From Entrophospora sp. SA101 (Eukaryota; Glomeromycota; Glomeromycetes; Entrophosporales; Entrophosporaceae): a DNA stretch of 64,000 nt. A program made the translations under genes and the position numbers. The stretch is from positions 1,779-65,778 of the forward strand of contig CAUDNR010001413.1 in NCBI GenBank assembly GCA_958430865.1. Direction: 5' to 3'. Positions 23,660 to 32,952 of the stretch are shown one piece after another. The stretch's first letter is position 1. Every line of letters begins with the position of its first letter. Under the pieces are notes generated by a model. That model did not search any database. It was not told the DNA's origin and saw nothing but the letters and a program-made list of their open reading frames with translations.

Positions 23660-23805
23660 GGTTTTTTTTTTAAAGAATTTTTTGTTTGTTGTACAATCAT
23701 GGAATAGTTTGTTATTATGAAATGATAATCAATTAAATTAATTAGAGAAATTATTGTTATAGATTATTAATGTGGAAGGTAATTGTTATAATCTTATTGA
23801 TCGTT

Positions 23806-23985
23806 TATATTACATTCAGGACCCAAGTTCCTTTAAAAGAAGACATCCATCAAGTGTAATATATTTACATTTGACAGAAACCACATTGATCATCTTTAAG
23901 GTTAAATTAGTGCTAACCACGATAGCATCAAGTGTCTTCCTCTTTTACCATCCATTGGTATTTGCTATCAATAGCACGAGGAGAT
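23806..23985 (+). repeat. Dispersed repeat R1, copy 3
   Basis: Third member, opening with ATATTACATTCAGGACCCAA and continuing through CATTTGACAGAAACCACATT, TAGTGCTAACCAC, ACCATCCATTGGTATTTGC and CAATAGCACGAG. It has the same orientation as copies 1 and 2. It lies 150 bp upstream of the F-box start codon. Confidence 0.55.
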
Positions 23986-25870
23986 AAAAATCGTTAATAA
24001 AACTTTACAACATTTCTATTAGTTATTATTTATATCTGTATTGTTAACCGGAACAATTTCACTTCGAAATTAGAATTCAATTAATATTTCAATTATTAAT
24101 TTACATCTTAAGAAATTATTATTTATCATGTTTCTGCATCTGAGTTAACATAAATTTTTAAGCGGGTTGATTTTTTTTCGCATACAAATAATAAAAGTAA
24201 ATAAACTAAAAATAAATAATTAATAACAATCCAGAATATTGGAAGAATCTAAAGATAAGATTTAAATTTCTAATTATCACCAACTTTTTTATTTTTGATT
24301 ATCGCGTATGCTGCATAAATCACACGTAAAATCCATGCTTACAATAATAACTTTATACTCAGCAAATCATCACAGGCAAAAGAAACTATTAGCGGAATTA
24401 CCCAAGTGACAACGGTACATTTTTGATAGGCTCAGTTTTCCCTGAAACATTGAACAGCATGACAAACAAGACTGGGAAAAATGTGTCAAAGCATTATATC
24501 ATCCTCTTCAGATTTATAATCTTCGTTGACAATAGATGCAGTCACAAGTGGAAGGTATGAAAATAAAGTGATTTTACATAAAATAAACATTTAAGAAGCT
24601 TGATTTCACTTGCTTGCTTTGGTTGAATAGAGAAGGAATAATAGAATAAAGCCTCTCCAATAGACTTATTTTATTTATATGATATTTACAGACAATGTAT
24701 ACGTAATTCGACCAATCAATAATATTATATGAAAGCCCCAATATCAGAGAATCTATTTTCTTTGTGATTATGCAAACTTTGATTAAAAATTGCGAAAAAT
24801 GATCAATATAAAAAATGAAGCTTTTTAGGAAACAGTAACAAAAAAAAACGTTCCAAGAAAAAAGAAGCGAGTAGGTTTATAATAAATAATAATAATGATT
24901 TATAGAATAAAGGAAAAAAACCAATTACTTCATCTACAATTAGCAATATTGCATCACACTATTAACGAACCCTTCAATTTCTCCTGAAAAATAGAACAGC
25001 TTTCCTCCACCGCCTATATTAAAAGTTGCAAACGCTAACAATGAAGATACTTTCATTCATTGTTTGAAGTTGTCTGGTAAAAATTTTTTATGCAACTATT
25101 TTAAGTTTGAATTGTGTAACTTGATGATGCTAGACTTTATCTTCAAAAAAAAAAAAAGATGCCATGAACACGGAAAGAGCAATTATCCTACCAATTAAGG
25201 AAAGTTTCTCACATCAACATATTGGACATCATGTCATTATACCACAATAAATTTGAATCTAATACTAATGAATTTGATAACATACATAGAAGCAGCTAGT
25301 GTTTCGAATTATAGCCGGAGATTAGAAAATAAAATAGACATAATAGTAATAAATTTAATAGAAGATCATACGACGACGTTATGAGCAAATTTTTTAAAAC
25401 ATTAGATGATTTAAAAAAAGAAGTTAACATTGTTGAAACTTTCAAGAAATGGTTTAATTGAAGCAACATCATTTGTCAAAGTTATCCAAGAACATGCTTT
25501 AGGCGAAGACTGTATGTGTGGTCAATGCTTAACTGTTTTCGAGAAATGATCTGGGTTTATGATAAGAAAAAATGGGACAATTTACAAAAAATAGAGAATG
25601 GAGAAACTAGTCATTAGTGATAATGAATAATAAGATTTATTTTTTTGCCGTCAACAGTAATAGATGTGATATCATTATTATCATCAAAACTTTTATCCAA
25701 ATATATATTTTTTTTAAGATATTAAATAATGCTGTCTCAAATTTATTTATTTTCTATATATAGTAAATAAATAAATATACTGTTAGTGGCGAAGTCATCC
25801 GAGGGTGATTCTTTCTAAAAGAAACTTGATGTTAAATCACCATTATTTTTTATTATTAGTACAAACAATT
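23986..25870. other. Gene-free, probably decayed transposon or gene debris
   Basis: No gene is supportable. Around 25380-25450 one frame reads MSKFFKTLDDLKKEVNIVETFKKWFN before a stop. This suggests a small decayed coding region but matches no family I know. The rest is AT-rich with scattered homopolymers. Confidence 0.45.
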
Positions 25871-26278
25871 TCATCTTGATTTTTCCATAATTTCAGCCAT
25901 TATTGATTCTTTCATTTCGACCATTATTGATTCTTTTATTTCTGCCATTAATTCTTTCATTTCGGCCATTGGTTTGTTTATTTCCCTGGTTTCTTCCTTT
26001 AGAGTTTCATACTTTTGATTTTCATCTATTTCATCCTCCTCTAGCTTTCTATCAATTATTTTGCGCAGGAAACATTGACTTGATGTTTTTAAAGTAGCAA
26101 GAAGGTCACCAGGTGCTGGCTTCTTTTCTGTAGGAATGTTAATGGACAAGACCGGGCTCAACAGAACCACGGACTGAATTGGTCTGGTCTTAGGTATCAA
26201 AGACCATTTGGATCGTTGTGAAATAGTAAAATGTATCACGAGATTTTTATGCTTTTTTCCATTAATTAAGTAATTCAT
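25871..26278 (-). CDS. Hypothetical 135-residue protein with internal repeat
   Basis: An open frame on the minus strand. Its C-terminal half repeats a short amphipathic unit (MAEMKELMAEIKESIMVEMK, then ESIMAEIMEK). The cause is a ~30-bp minisatellite (GCCATTATTGATTCTTTCAT units at about 25895-25975). The N-terminal half is not recognisable. It could be a short coiled-coil protein, but the repeat alone can keep a frame open by chance, and a transposon end lies 80 bp upstream. Low confidence as a real gene. Confidence 0.3.
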   Translation of the reverse strand: MNYLINGKKHKNLVIHFTISQRSKWSLIPKTRPIQSVVLLSPVLSINIPTEKKPAPGDLLATLKTSSQCFLRKIIDRKLEEDEIDENQKYETLKEETREINKPMAEMKELMAEIKESIMVEMKESIMAEIMEKSR

Positions 26279-26358
26279 AGAGCAAATAATGCTATTATTC
26301 TTGGAAAAAATTTTCTTTAATATATCTTTAATTAGAAATTATTAAAGTTATTGAGAAC

Positions 26359-26988
26359 TAGAGATGGGCAAATCAGTACTATACGTATAATACTATACGT
26401 ATAATACTATACGTATAGTGATACGTATAGTGCGTATAGTTCTAGAAAAATATAGTAGTAAATGTAAATCAATTCCTGTTTAGGTTATTGCCAAATAATA
26501 GATGTGATGTTACACATAAAAATTAATACTCTTCTCACGATAAATATATATTTTAAACTTGCCTGCAATTTGGCAACATTTTAATATTAACGTTCTAGTT
26601 CAATATCTAGATGTGAAAAACATTTACGTCTTTGTCCAAATGCCACAATTCAAATTAAAAGAAATTATTTTGGAGAACATTTTAATACTTCAAATACTTG
26701 GTGTACAGGTAAATTACAACATAATTGAAGATTTCATCAAGGAAGCTGATGAAAATTTTATTGAAGAATCAAATAAAAAATGAAAGAAGTTTTGATTTTT
26801 ATGATATTTTAATTCATTCAATATAATTAATGATTCATAAATAAAAACCTAAAAAGTGTAGGTTGAATAAATTAAAGATTTATGCTTATCATAATAGCCA
26901 AATTATATTTTTTTCATCCAGTTTTGGAAAATCACCCAATCAAAATTCAACACTACTATACGTACTATACGCCATTTGCCCATCTCTA
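26359..26988. mobile_element. Non-autonomous DNA transposon, hAT-like ends
   Basis: A 630-bp element with terminal inverted repeats TAGAGATGGGCAAAT (26359) and ATTTGCCCATCTCTA (ending 26988). Next to the left end are several copies of the palindromic word ACTATACGTATA, and the right end has ACTATACGTACTATAC. TAGAGATGGGC-type ends are common in hAT elements. I do not see a clean 8-bp target duplication, so one flank may have changed. A 74-codon frame inside (26559-26783) shows no convincing transposase motif. Confidence 0.75.
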
Positions 26989-27394
26989 GCCTCAACGAAT
27001 TGTTCAACAACCTGCATTTCAACAGCCAGAATCTCAACTATTTCAACAAAATTTTCGTCCCAAAACTGAGAAAGCCTAGTACTAGGGGTTAGCACCGTTA
27101 ACCGGTTAATATATTTTTTTTAACCGGTTAACCACCATTTATTAATTTTTTTTTATATATTACAGTCAAACCTCGTCACAGCGGACCTCGCCACAACACA
27201 TTTCTTGTTACAACGGATTTAAGTATTGTCCCCTTATTAAAATTAATTAAAACGTTTGTCATAATAATAACGGATTCTACTACTAATACTAATAATAAAT
27301 TTGTTCCACGGATTTTTGATGGGGTCTTTATATATGTCTACGTGACATATAAATGTTTTCTCCCTTTGGAAAATGAAATATCTAATAATGAAAA

Positions 27395-27703
27395 TTGAAA
27401 ATTCAAGAAATATGGTCGAAGAGATTTCAAAATGATGTTAATAATATAATACTTGTTGAGAGTAACACAATGTCTAAAGTTTCAACAAAAGATGCCGTAA
27501 TTTCCTTTGAGATAGCTTTTAATTTTCTTCAACAAGGTAATTTAGAAATAGTTTGTAAAGAATTTAAACCATTTAAACCATTGAAAAAAGTGAAATTATT
27601 AGATAATACAACCAAATATTACATCTTATTTCAACAAATAATTTTCATTTCCGTATGTATTATTCATTTATTCATTTATTTATTCCTGTATTTAGTTTAT
27701 TAA
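27395..27703 (+). pseudogene. C-terminal remnant of a pogo-type transposase
   Basis: The frame contains VSTKDAVISFEIAFNFLQQG followed by KEFKPFKPLKKVKL. This resembles the region after the DDE catalytic core in pogo/CENP-B-type transposases known from Glomeromycotina (a 'STKDAI..IEIA..FL.Q' helix and basic tail). The catalytic core and the DNA-binding HTH are missing. Its location inside matching terminal repeats supports the assignment. Confidence 0.6.
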
Positions 27704-27714
27704 TTATTGCACTA

Positions 27715-27864
27715 TACCAAACCTCTCTATAACGAACACTAAGTAAATTTCTCTATAACGAATTTCCCTTTTGTCGCCTGTCTCCGATTCAATTTTTTAT
27801 AATTAATTTCTCTCTATAATGAACAAAAGCAGAAAAATGCATATAATGGACAGAGGGTTCGGTA
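27715..27864. mobile_element. 150-bp MITE nested in the pogo-like element
   Basis: The ends are TACCAAACCTCTC (27715) and GAGGGTTCGGTA (ending 27864), flanked by TA on both sides. The subterminal words TCTCTATAACGAA and CTCTATAATGAAC repeat internally. The ends resemble those of the host pogo element only loosely, so it is a separate family. Confidence 0.7.
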
Positions 27865-28170
27865 TAAGAGAGTGAATCATCACCAATTTTGCCGCTGCTG
27901 ACTTCTTGTCATAATAATAATAATAATAATAACGGATTTTTTTGGCTGGAACCATGAATCCAATGTGGCGAGGTTTGACTGTAATCATTTATCATCTATT
28001 AAGTGTATAATAATAAAATTCGACAGGCACGTGATTATTTTGTAAGTAATGAACGATCGAATTTACCAGTTAAAAAATTCCACGTGACTAAATAACCTGT
28101 TAACCGGTTAACTCTTAATTTTAACGGTTAATTAACCGGTTAAAGAATTTTTGCGTGGTGCCAACCTCTA

Positions 28171-29489
28171 TTTATGTTTCTGGATTGTTCCACCTGGTGG
28201 TGCTGATATGGATACTGATATAGGAGTTTGGATTTTCATTGAATGTAATATTGCGAATAAGAAAGTTTTTAATTGAATTAACTTTATTTTATTATCTTTT
28301 TTATGTTAATAAAGTTTTCTTTTAACAATGCATCCATCCAAATAATGTATTTGCGATGAAAGAAAATTAATTGATTTTCATTGGTTGGTTTTCTCTAATC
28401 AGCCAATCACGATTTTATTCAGCAAGATTGATAACGTAAAAGAATTTTGGTTCAAAAAAAAAATGAGTCAACGCACGGTCATTTATTCGTATTCCGGCTC
28501 TCAACAGAGAATCCCAAAACATTATATTAATATTTGATTCAAATAAATATCAAGAATAAATACTTTAATGCACAAGATTTTTTTATTTATAGAGATAAGA
28601 AGTTAGCTCGTTTGGATGATGAATGGTTACTCAAATCCAATGAAAGTGAGAAAAAGAAATATCTGAACAGGCAATTAGGATATCCAATTTCTCGGTAAAA
28701 ACTTATGTTAAAGCCATGAAAATATGTATGGGGCCTACTTACTATCAGAATTTTTTTTATCGCATGTTTCCCAAAAATAAAATGACACAATTCACTAAAT
28801 TTCCGGTTTTTTTTTAAATACAATAATTATGAAGATCGAAGGGGGCAAACGATTTTATATTGAAACAATGTGTTTAATATCAAGTTTCATAAAATCTACA
28901 TTGAATTTTAGTTGAATCTTACCTGTTGAAAATTCTAAAGATATTTACCTCAATTGAATAATTAAAAAGATCACACTACATTCAATTTAGGTTTGAATAA
29001 AGAAAAATAAAGAAGGAAGATAGGACGAAGCTAACGATATTTTGGGTAAGAGGAAAGTGGCGATCTTTTCAGATATTTAAATTCAAAAATTTCCCGAAAA
29101 AGGGGCAGTATGTATTATAAATATAAATATGAAATATGATTCGTGTGTTAATAATAAATTATTGTGCCGTGTAACTTTTTGAAATTTTTGTTTTGCATCA
29201 AAATTTATTGATTTCTTTACTAAAAATATATTTATTCAAAAATTTTTTTCATTATATAAATAGTTGTAGAAAGCGAGCGAACGATCAAAATAAATCAATT
29301 CATTCCTTCATTCAAAAAAAAAAAATTAATTAATTTTTTCATTCTTTTATTTGTAAAAAAAATATAATTATTCAAATAAAAATTATTTATATAAACTTAT
29401 ATAATAAATACCATATAATATTATCCGCTTTTTTTAAAAAAGAAAAAAACATCCTTAAAAAATTCTTTTTTTATATAAAAATTTAAGAA
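28171..29489. other. Intergenic segment; coding relic and SEC14 upstream region
   Basis: Right after the MITE, 28179-28276 reads FWIVPPGGADMDTDIGVWIF and on to a stop. Before the MITE, 26995-27079 reads IVQQPAFQQPESQLFQQNFR and on to a stop in a coding-like frame. Together they look like pieces of one host gene interrupted by the transposons, family unknown. Near 29252 'attatataaatag' is a possible TATA box about 230 bp before the SEC14 start. Confidence 0.45.
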
Positions 29490-30368
29490 ATGCCACCATC
29501 TGTTACTACCGAAGTACAAGCACATAAATTTACAGGACATCTTGGAAATTTAAGTCCACAACAAGCAGAAGCACTAGAACAATTTCGACAAGAACTTAAA
29601 GACGAGGGTGTGTTTAACGAGGACCGACACGATGATGATTATTTACTCAGGTTTTTAAGAGCAAGAAAATTTGATCTAGTTAAAACCAAAAAAATGTTTA
29701 TTGATTGTGAAAACTGGAGAAAAGATTTTGGTGTTGATGAGTTGGTTAAGACGTTTGATTATAAGGAACGTGATGAAGTGATGAAATATTATCCAAGATA
29801 TTATCACAAAACTGATAAGGATGGTCGACCTATTTATATTGAAGAAATTGGCAAAGTTGATATTAAATCTTTATATCAGGTTACCACAGTTGAACGACAA
29901 ATTCAAAATTTAGTGGTCGAGTATGAAAAACTTGGTTATATTAGATTACCAGCTTGTTCATTAAAACAGGGTGAACTTATTGAAACAACATGTACAATTT
30001 TAGATCTTAAAGGTGTTTCTATTCGATCATTCTCTAATGTTTTTGGATTTGTGAAACAAGCGTCTAATATTGGTCAAAATTATTATCCTGAACGTATGGG
30101 TAAGTTTTACATCATTAATGCTCCGATGCTTTTCGCTTCTGTTTGGGGTTTAGTGAAACCATTACTTGATGAGGTTACAGCTGCCAAAATCATAATTTTA
30201 AATAGCAAGTATCAACAAACTTTATTGGAAAACATTCCAGCTGAAAATTTACCAGCTGCTTTTGGTGGAAGTTGTAATTGTAAAAATGGTTGTCAATTTT
30301 CTGATGCTGGTCCATGGCAAGAAGAAAAACAACTCATTGTTAATGGGTCCAAAGAAAATTTTATTTAA
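29490..30368 (+). CDS. SEC14: Sec14-type phosphatidylinositol/phosphatidylcholine transfer protein
   Basis: A 292-residue intronless frame, close to the ~300 residues usual for yeast Sec14. The CRAL-TRIO N-terminal helices (LEQFRQELKDEGVF...DDYLLRFLRARKFDLVKTKK) are followed by the lipid-binding CRAL-TRIO domain (YYPRYYHKTDKDGRPIYIEE, TILDLKGVSIRSF, NYYPERMGKFYIINAPMLF, the VWGLVKPLLDEVTAAKI gate helix, LPAAFGGSC). Sec14 exchanges PtdIns and PtdCho at Golgi membranes and stimulates PI4P synthesis for secretion. The ATG has a favourable AAGAAATG context after a long T/A-rich leader. Absence of introns is unusual beside its multi-exon neighbours and may indicate retroposition, though I see no poly-A tract or target duplication. 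Confidence 0.92.
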   Translation: MPPSVTTEVQAHKFTGHLGNLSPQQAEALEQFRQELKDEGVFNEDRHDDDYLLRFLRARKFDLVKTKKMFIDCENWRKDFGVDELVKTFDYKERDEVMKYYPRYYHKTDKDGRPIYIEEIGKVDIKSLYQVTTVERQIQNLVVEYEKLGYIRLPACSLKQGELIETTCTILDLKGVSIRSFSNVFGFVKQASNIGQNYYPERMGKFYIINAPMLFASVWGLVKPLLDEVTAAKIIILNSKYQQTLLENIPAENLPAAFGGSCNCKNGCQFSDAGPWQEEKQLIVNGSKENFI

Positions 30369-30739
30369 TAATAGATAGATGGAAATATTATTATAATAAA
30401 CATTATATAAAATAATAACGATTTTTCTTGTAAAATTTTCTTGATTTATATTTAATGTAAATAATAACAATATTGTTATTATTATATAACTAGACACAAC
30501 AAAAATAAAATAGATGTTTCATAATATAAATAAAAAATATACAAATTATATATATATATATATACACAAATAAACAAAGGCAAAATGAAATACTTTATTT
30601 TATTTGTAAAATTGACATTATTATGTAAAACAATTGAACTTTTTCTTTAGCCATCAAGAAAATCCAGCAAATCATCATCGTTTCAAAAAAATCAATATAA
30701 TAATGAAGATCTGATGTTGTGTAGGGAAGTTGTGAGATT
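30369..30739. other. Convergent 3' region of SEC14 and F-box gene
   Basis: AT-rich, with a (TA)n run at about 30547-30562. No gene. It carries the terminators of two convergent genes. Confidence 0.5.
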
Positions 30740-32266
30740 CTAAAATTCATAATCAATAATTCCTAAATTTTGATAGTTTTTCAACATTTTATCAAGTCTA
30801 TAATACCTTAAAGAGTCTATAGGACGCACCGAAAATTTTATAAATAAAGGTTTATGTCCTTCCCACTCTTTCATCAACATATCTAGCGAATCACCAGAAA
30901 TAATAACATAACTACGTACAAAATAAATCTTTTTTAAATTTTTTGGTAATGTTTTACATAAAACTTCCAATATTTGGTTTGCGTCTATAAAAGACTTGTA
31001 AGATTCTTTAAATAATTCTAAATTTATTTCCTTTAGCTTAATGCAATTACTAAATATCGGGATTAATTCTTGAGCCAATTCATTTTCATATACTATTGAT
31101 AAATATTCTAGATTTAGACAATTTTCTCCAATTGATTCGATCAATATCTTTAAATATTCAATAAGTTCTTCTTTTGGTTTACCACTAACCCTAAGCTCTT
31201 TAATATTTTCCCCGTTGAGAATAATGAATTCACATATATCTAACAAAGAACCTCTAGAAACGAATTCTACATAAACCTTTTCAACTTTTGGACATATGAC
31301 TTTATTTATGTTATTAGTAATATGGATATTAGATGTTAAACCATAATTATTCAAAGTTTCCAGGTGCAAAAATTTTAACTTGTTAAATGATATTATTGGA
31401 TAATATTTGTTATTATTATTATTATCATTATTATTATTGTTGTTGTTGTTATTATTATTACTATTACCACTACCACCAACACCACCATCAATATGATCTA
31501 AAAGACTAAATCCCACACTATGATATTCAATTAATGATTCTGAATGTGACAATATTGCTTCTTTTAATTCAAATGAATTTACATCGCTATCATTAAGAAC
31601 ATTTGAAGTTATTTTTATTTTTTTAATTTTATTTTGTGCTTTGATCAATCTAGCCAAGCTATCACAATTATTAGCATTGAAATATTGATCGTAATTAATT
31701 ACAAGTTCTTGAATTTTTGTACAGACATTTGTCAGTTTATCAATATTTTTTGGTTGATAATAATGATTTCCTAATATTAACTCATAAAGGTTCTGGAACC
31801 AACTGTTGAAATTAGCATGATCAATAAAAAGTTCAAATTTTGAATTAGCAGCTTGAAGTTTCCTGATACTTGAACAATCCAAGATAAAGCTCACTAATCT
31901 TTCTTTAAAACGTTCAAACTTCTCACAATTAATGTAAATCGCCAATTTATTTAAATTATGAGATCCTTCCATAAGATCCAATTCAGTAGCAAATCTTGCA
32001 TAATTGTATAAAGGTGGTTTCTTTAGTGGTTTATATGATGTCATTGAAATGTCGTTTTTAATAATGAAATCTTGATCCTCTACCAATAAACAATTCATTA
32101 TCATCAGAGTACTTTTAAATGTACAAAATGGATTTTTCCATAACGTTGCAATGCTTATGTTGTGCCAATGCTTATTAACTAAAACGCAAGAATAAAGCGA
32201 TTTAAAATCATTTTCAACATCTCTGAAAATCGGAATTAAAAGTTCGGTTGGAAAATAGTGAGCCAT
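30740..32266 (-). CDS. F-box/LRR-like protein with Asn-rich insertion
   Basis: A 508-residue intronless frame. The F-box lies at residues ~4-42 (FPTELLIPIFRDVENDFKSL, SCVLVNKHWHNISIATLW), then a degenerate LRR region (LYELILGNHY, NKLKFLHLETLNNY, NIKELRVSG, NLEYLSIVYENELAQEL, KLKEINLEL). It shares architecture and several motifs with the F-box protein at 22277-23659 (VNKxWxNI, PPLYNYARF, ExELxQEL), so the two are paralogs. A Gly/Ser then Asn/Asp low-complexity insertion of about 25 residues (31410-31480) comes from a TTA/TTG repeat and probably forms a loop. The presumed role is substrate choice in an SCF ubiquitin ligase. Confidence 0.85.
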   Translation of the reverse strand: MAHYFPTELLIPIFRDVENDFKSLYSCVLVNKHWHNISIATLWKNPFCTFKSTLMIMNCLLVEDQDFIIKNDISMTSYKPLKKPPLYNYARFATELDLMEGSHNLNKLAIYINCEKFERFKERLVSFILDCSSIRKLQAANSKFELFIDHANFNSWFQNLYELILGNHYYQPKNIDKLTNVCTKIQELVINYDQYFNANNCDSLARLIKAQNKIKKIKITSNVLNDSDVNSFELKEAILSHSESLIEYHSVGFSLLDHIDGGVGGSGNSNNNNNNNNNNNDNNNNNKYYPIISFNKLKFLHLETLNNYGLTSNIHITNNINKVICPKVEKVYVEFVSRGSLLDICEFIILNGENIKELRVSGKPKEELIEYLKILIESIGENCLNLEYLSIVYENELAQELIPIFSNCIKLKEINLELFKESYKSFIDANQILEVLCKTLPKNLKKIYFVRSYVIISGDSLDMLMKEWEGHKPLFIKFSVRPIDSLRYYRLDKMLKNYQNLGIIDYEF

Positions 32267-32952
32267 GTCTTCTGTTCTGATTATTTATTATGGGACCATA
32301 TAGGTGTTACACGCGATTTTTGACGATCTAAAAAGCAGTTTTGTTTGATTGCATTCTAAATATTTAGTAGGCAAAGTCGAACTTGAGGTGTTAATTTAAT
32401 TTTCATGATCCCGATGGTAGCTTGATAAAAAAAAACTCTATCACTATCGAAATACAAGCATATATAATGTTGTAAAAAAAAAATTTTAGTGTGAATAAAA
32501 CTGATGCTTTCAAGATTTTTGATATTGGAGGTTTATTTAATGATTTTTCATCCTTTTTCTAATCCTGACATTGTCATGAATTGATTTGTTGAAAATAGGA
32601 AAAAGAAATTTTTAATATCATAAAAGAAAATAAAGCTTTGTCATTTTAAGACTAATGCCTATTTCTATGGATCCCAAACATCAACAAATATCTCTATAAT
32701 AATATTTGTGGAAGGTATATATCACTTGTAGCATACAAGGCCAACAAGTGATTTATATCTTATCAAATATATAATAAATGTATAATAAAATAGTTATATT
32801 TTATTATTTGTCAAATCAAAAGTCCAAACAAAAATAATTTGAAGAAAAAAAAAAGCAAGAATCTGAGCTTGATAGTCTCAAATTTCATAATAAATAAATA
32901 TATACATAATATATATATATATACATACATAAATAAATATATATATATAGCA
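32267..32952. other. Gene-free segment
   Basis: No gene is supportable. The right end, before the antiporter stop codon, is a run of TA/ATAC repeats (about 32900-32948). Confidence 0.5.

Larger units (their letters stand above)
27163..27981 (+). mobile_element. Pogo/Tigger-like element with TA target duplication, nested
   Basis: An 819-bp element bounded by CAGTCAAACCTCGTCACA and TGTGGCGAGGTTTGACTG and flanked on both sides by TA, the pogo/Tc1-mariner target duplication. It carries the 3' end of a DDE transposase gene (see next entry), so it is an internally deleted derivative of an autonomous element. It sits inside the hAT-like MITE and itself contains a 150-bp element at 27715-27864. Confidence 0.85.
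27083..28170. mobile_element. hAT-like MITE split by a nested pogo-like element
   Basis: The ends are TAGGGGTTAGCACC (27083) and GGTGCCAACCTCTA (ending 28170), inverted with two mismatches. Inside both ends the palindrome TTAACCGGTTAA is repeated (27098-27131 and about 28100-28143). Without the nested insertion the element would be about 270 bp, a MITE size. TAGGGGTTGGC-like ends also suggest hAT. The flanking 8-mers do not match. Confidence 0.7.
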
